A stretch of 6,036 nt of DNA. Source: Chloroflexota bacterium (GTDB taxonomy: Bacteria; Chloroflexota; Anaerolineae; Anaerolineales; DRMV01). Positions 1 to 6,036 of the stretch are shown one piece after another (within the stretch, counting starts at the first letter, position 1; the number at the start of each line of letters is the position of its first letter). The stretch is from the NCBI GenBank assembly GCA_013153335.1, contig JAADEP010000155.1, positions 1 to 6,036 of the forward strand. The letters are read 5' to 3'. The translations under genes and the position numbers were made by a program. Below the pieces are notes generated by a model. That model searched no databases. It was not told where the DNA came from and saw nothing but the letters and a program-made list of their open reading frames with translations.

Positions 1-88
1 GGAGAGGTGCCGGAGTGGACGAACGGGGCGGTCTCGAAAACCGCTGTGGGCCTTGCGCCCACCGTGGGTTCGAATCCCACCCTCTCCG
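1..88 (+). tRNA. tRNA-Ser, anticodon CGA
   Basis: This gene is a complete class II tRNA that reads the serine codon UCG. The cloverleaf can be drawn by eye. The acceptor stem pairs 1-7 with 81-87 over seven perfect pairs and leaves G88 as discriminator. A short D stem pairs 10-12 with 24-26. The anticodon stem pairs 28-32 with 40-44 around the loop CTCGAAA, with anticodon CGA at 35-37. The long variable arm expected of serine tRNAs pairs 46-51 with 57-62. The T stem pairs 64-68 with 76-80 around TTCGAAT. The 3' CCA is not encoded, because G88 is followed by CCT, so it would be added by the tRNA nucleotidyltransferase. The gene begins at the first base of the window, so its promoter is out of view. 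Confidence 0.97.
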
Positions 89-91
89 CCT

Positions 92-123
92 AACGGGCCG
101 CTTGACGGCCCGTTTTCCTTTTT
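92..123 (+). terminator. Intrinsic terminator after tRNA-Ser
   Basis: A nine-pair GC-rich stem (92-100 with 106-114) closes a five-base loop (CTTGA). It is followed by a T-rich tract, TTTTCCTTTTT, at 113-123. It begins four bases after the tRNA and should end that transcript and separate it from secA. No protein gene lies between it and the tRNA. Confidence 0.85.
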
Positions 124-125
124 GG

Positions 126-134
126 TGGTATAAC
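126..134 (+). promoter_or_regulatory. Candidate extended -10 promoter for secA
   Basis: The sequence TGG-TATAAC resembles an extended -10 element (TGn followed by a TATAAT-like hexamer). It sits just downstream of the tRNA terminator, in the only AT-rich part of this region. Transcription would start near 141 and give a leader of about 110 bases before the secA start. The best -35-like hexamer, TTGACG at 102-107, lies 21 bases upstream and inside the terminator hairpin, which is too far for a standard 16-18 base spacer. The call therefore rests on the extended -10 alone. Confidence 0.4.
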
Positions 135-143
135 AAAGGGACG

Positions 144-170
144 GGCTCGCCCTGGGGCTGGGCCTTTTTT
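144..170 (+). terminator. Leader hairpin followed by a T6 tract (possible attenuator or second terminator)
   Basis: A GC-rich hairpin can form between 144-149 and 159-164, with two G-U pairs and an inner two-pair extension. An alternative is the tighter pairing of 149-152 with 160-163. Six T residues at 165-170 follow directly, as in an intrinsic terminator. It could back up the tRNA terminator. If the promoter at 126-134 is real, it would instead lie inside the secA leader. A competing hairpin, 161-165 with 172-176, would hold the T tract in its loop and use up the 3' arm. No leader peptide or ligand-binding fold was recognised. Confidence 0.4.
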
Positions 171-234
171 CAGGCCACGCTTTATCTCGGTTGAGTCCCG
201 ACCTGCCGACCTTCTGACGAGCAACCATGCGTTT

Positions 235-245
235 GGGGAAGAGAG
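235..245 (+). promoter_or_regulatory. Ribosome binding site of secA
   Basis: The purine-rich stretch GGGGAAGAGAG lies six bases before the ATG at 252. It is only a moderate match to the GGAGG consensus, but the position is right. The protein that starts there has the expected SecA amino terminus (MWKKLLKLF). Confidence 0.6.
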
Positions 246-251
246 TGCACG

Positions 252-4600
<4,349 letters not shown>

Positions 4601-4601
<1 letters not shown>

Positions 4602-4607
4602 GAGGTG
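4601..4607 (+). promoter_or_regulatory. Strong Shine-Dalgarno of npdG overlapping the secA stop
   Basis: GGAGGTG begins on the last base of the secA TAG stop codon and leaves six bases before the ATG at 4614. This decides the npdG start: the in-frame GTG at 4605 lies inside the Shine-Dalgarno itself and cannot be used with it. The overlap suggests secA and npdG are co-transcribed, with translation handed on from terminating ribosomes. Confidence 0.85.
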
Positions 4608-4613
4608 ACATCG

Positions 4614-5288
4614 ATGCAGTCCAAGCCGGTCCTGGCCGTCATTGGCGGCACGGGCAAAGAGGGCAAGGGCCTGGCCTATCGTTGGCTCAAGGCCGGGTAC
4701 CCGGTCATCATCGGTTCGCGCTCGTTGGAACGGGCCCAACAGGCCGCGCAAGAGCTCAAGGCCCGCGTGGGCGACGCGGCCGATGTGCGCGGGTTGACCA
4801 ATCCCGAAGCCGCGGCCCAGGCTGAGATCGTGGTCGTGAGCGTGCCCTACGCGGGGCACAAGGCCATCCTCGAAAGCATCCGGGACGCGGTCCAGGGCAA
4901 GCTCGTGGTGGACGTGACTGTTCCCCTGCAGCCACCCAAGGTCACCCGGGCGTACTTCCCGCCCGCGGGCAGCGCGGCCCTCGAAGCGCAAGAAATCTTG
5001 GGGCCCGAGGTCGCGGTTGTGGACGCGTTCCAGAACATTCCTCACACCGCGTTTTGGCAGGACCCGCCGCCGACCATGGACGTGCTGGTCGCGGGCAAAG
5101 GCAAGGCCAATCGCGAGCGTGTGTTGCAGCTGGTCGCGGATGCGGGCTTCCGCGGGGTGGACGCGGGTCCGCTGGCCAATACGCCGGTCGTCGAAGGCTT
5201 GACCTCGGTGTTGCTGTACATCAACAAGCGGTACGGCACCCACGCGGGCATCCGCATCGTGGGCCTGGAGGCGGATGAGCACGCATGA
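4614..5288 (+). CDS. npdG: NADPH:coenzyme F420 oxidoreductase (224 aa)
   Basis: This enzyme (also called Fno) transfers hydride between NADP(H) and the deazaflavin F420 in the cytoplasm. It either supplies reduced F420 to F420-dependent reductases or makes NADPH from it. The protein opens with a Rossmann strand and glycine loop, VLAVIGGTGKEGKG (6-19). The end of the second strand reads VIIGSRS (31-37), where Ser35 and Arg36 are placed to hold the 2'-phosphate of NADP. VVDVTVPLQPPKV (98-110) and VVDAFQNIPH (135-144) match the bacterial branch of the family. The carboxy-terminal DAGPLANTPVVEGLTSVLL (183-201) is the family's F420-side signature. Length agrees with the usual 210-230 residues. The ATG at 4614 is chosen over the GTG at 4605 because of the Shine-Dalgarno. 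It lies 12 bases after secA and overlaps the F420-0 glutamate ligase gene. A general NADP oxidoreductase is a less likely reading, given the neighbour and the C-terminal signature. Confidence 0.92.
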   Translation: MQSKPVLAVIGGTGKEGKGLAYRWLKAGYPVIIGSRSLERAQQAAQELKARVGDAADVRGLTNPEAAAQAEIVVVSVPYAGHKAILESIRDAVQGKLVVDVTVPLQPPKVTRAYFPPAGSAALEAQEILGPEVAVVDAFQNIPHTAFWQDPPPTMDVLVAGKGKANRERVLQLVADAGFRGVDAGPLANTPVVEGLTSVLLYINKRYGTHAGIRIVGLEADEHA

Positions 5289-6036
5289 GCCGAGGCCCCC
5301 TGGTTCTGACACCGCTCCCGGGCTTGCCCGAAGTGCAGCCGGGCGATGATCTGGCTGCGCTCATTGCGGATGGGCTGACGCGCGCGGGCATCACACCGCA
5401 GCCCGGCGACATTTTGGTGCTCGCGCAAAAGATCGTCTCCAAAGCCGAGGGCCGGTTCGCGCGCCTGGACGACGTCCGGCCCTCGGCCCGGGCTCGGGCC
5501 CTGGCGCAGCAAACCCACAAAGACCCGCGCCTGGTCGAGCTCATCCTGCGCGAAAGCCGAGACGTGCTTCGAGCCGTGCCCGGTGTACTCATCGTCGAGC
5601 ACCGTCTGGGCTTCGTTTGCGCGAACGCGGGCATTGACCGCTCCAACGTCCCCGCGCGCGGGCCGGGGGAGTGGGTGCTGCTGCTGCCCGAAGACCCGGA
5701 CGCGAGCGCGGATCGGGTGCGCGCGGGGCTTGAAGCGCGCTATCGCGTACCGCTGGGCGTGCTGATCATCGATTCCCACGGCCGCGCGTGGCGCCTGGGC
5801 ACCGTCGGCATGGCCATTGGGCTTTCGGGCGTGCCCGCGCTGGTCGACATGCGCGGCCAGCCTGACCGCGAGGGCTATCGCCTGCGCGTGACCCAAATCG
5901 CGGTCGCGGACGAGCTGGCCGCGGCCGCGTCCCTGATGATGGGCCAGGCCGCGGAGGGCACGCCGGTTGTCCACGTGCGCGGGTTCCCCTACCCCCTGGC
6001 CGAAGGGCGCCTCGCGCACCTGCTGCGCCCCCGCGA
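5285..6036 (+). CDS. cofE: Coenzyme F420-0:L-glutamate ligase (CofE, or N-terminal half of FbiB), 3' end beyond window
   Basis: CofE uses GTP and a divalent metal to add gamma-linked glutamates to F420-0, the last step that gives functional F420. Motifs in order: a start leading to PGDDLAALIADGL (19-31); PGDILVLAQKIVSKAEGR (40-57); FVCANAGIDRSNV (110-122); VLLLPEDPDASADRVR (131-146); IIDSHGRAWRLGTVGMAIGLSG (161-182, taken as two adjoining motifs); an LVDMRG then T-x5-ADELAAAA stretch (186-215); and PVVHVRG (227-233). Asp118 and Asp163 are the likely metal ligands by analogy with archaeal CofE. The start codon overlaps the npdG stop as ATGA, so translation is probably coupled; a GGAGG lies 13 bases upstream. 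250 codons are visible with no stop. That is about the length of single-domain CofE, so either the stop is just outside or the frame continues into the nitroreductase-like domain of FbiB. The window cannot decide this. Confidence 0.93.
   Translation, partial: MSRGPLVLTPLPGLPEVQPGDDLAALIADGLTRAGITPQPGDILVLAQKIVSKAEGRFARLDDVRPSARARALAQQTHKDPRLVELILRESRDVLRAVPGVLIVEHRLGFVCANAGIDRSNVPARGPGEWVLLLPEDPDASADRVRAGLEARYRVPLGVLIIDSHGRAWRLGTVGMAIGLSGVPALVDMRGQPDREGYRLRVTQIAVADELAAAASLMMGQAAEGTPVVHVRGFPYPLAEGRLAHLLRPR

Noticed and set aside
102..107. TTGACG as a -35 box for the secA promoter
   Set aside because: It is 21 bases from the TATAAC hexamer and lies within the loop and 3' arm of the tRNA terminator, so it is probably coincidental.
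4602..4613. Terminator or promoter between secA and npdG
   Set aside because: Only 12 bases separate the genes and they hold the Shine-Dalgarno; there is no hairpin or T tract.
4605..4616. GTG at 4605 as the npdG start
   Set aside because: It lies inside the GGAGGTG Shine-Dalgarno. The ATG at 4614 has correct spacing and gives a normal family amino terminus.
5042..6019. Minus-strand open frame of 325 codons opposite cofE
   Set aside because: A shadow of the cofE and npdG reading frames, with no recognisable domain and arginine/alanine-biased composition.

Overview
The window reads as part of a GC-rich bacterial chromosome, probably a Chloroflexota (Anaerolineae or Thermoflexia-like) and possibly a thermophile. 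The evidence is a SecA with the insertions I associate with Chloroflexota and Thermus-type SecA, including a segment after GLTVG that I recall as typical of Chloroflexota. Genes for the deazaflavin cofactor F420 follow it; F420 genes are known in Chloroflexota and Actinobacteriota. The SecA lacks the C-terminal zinc motif and contains no cysteine at all. The lineage is an inference from remembered family features, not from a search.

Layout, all on the + strand: a complete tRNA-Ser(CGA) (1-88); a strong intrinsic terminator (92-123); a short leader with an extended -10 promoter candidate and a second hairpin followed by six T (144-170); a very long secA (252-4601, 1449 aa); an NADPH:F420 oxidoreductase gene (npdG/fno, 4614-5288); and a coenzyme F420-0:L-glutamate ligase gene (cofE, or the first half of fbiB) that starts at 5285 and runs off the window end at 6036. 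No gap exceeds 300 bases. The only non-coding stretch is 89-251.

The three protein genes are packed like an operon. The npdG Shine-Dalgarno overlaps the secA stop codon, and npdG and cofE share an ATGA stop/start. The two F420 genes make functional sense together: CofE finishes the cofactor by adding glutamates, and NpdG exchanges hydride between NADP(H) and F420. Their placement behind the Sec translocase motor has no obvious functional link and may only reflect shared transcription.

The most unusual content is inside SecA. All helicase motifs are intact, but about 330 extra residues sit between the first scaffold helix and the two-helix finger. There are smaller insertions in both nucleotide-binding domains and an extremely basic tail. 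I see no CRISPR array, insertion sequence, prophage gene or defence gene. Long open frames on the minus strand are antisense shadows of the high-GC genes.
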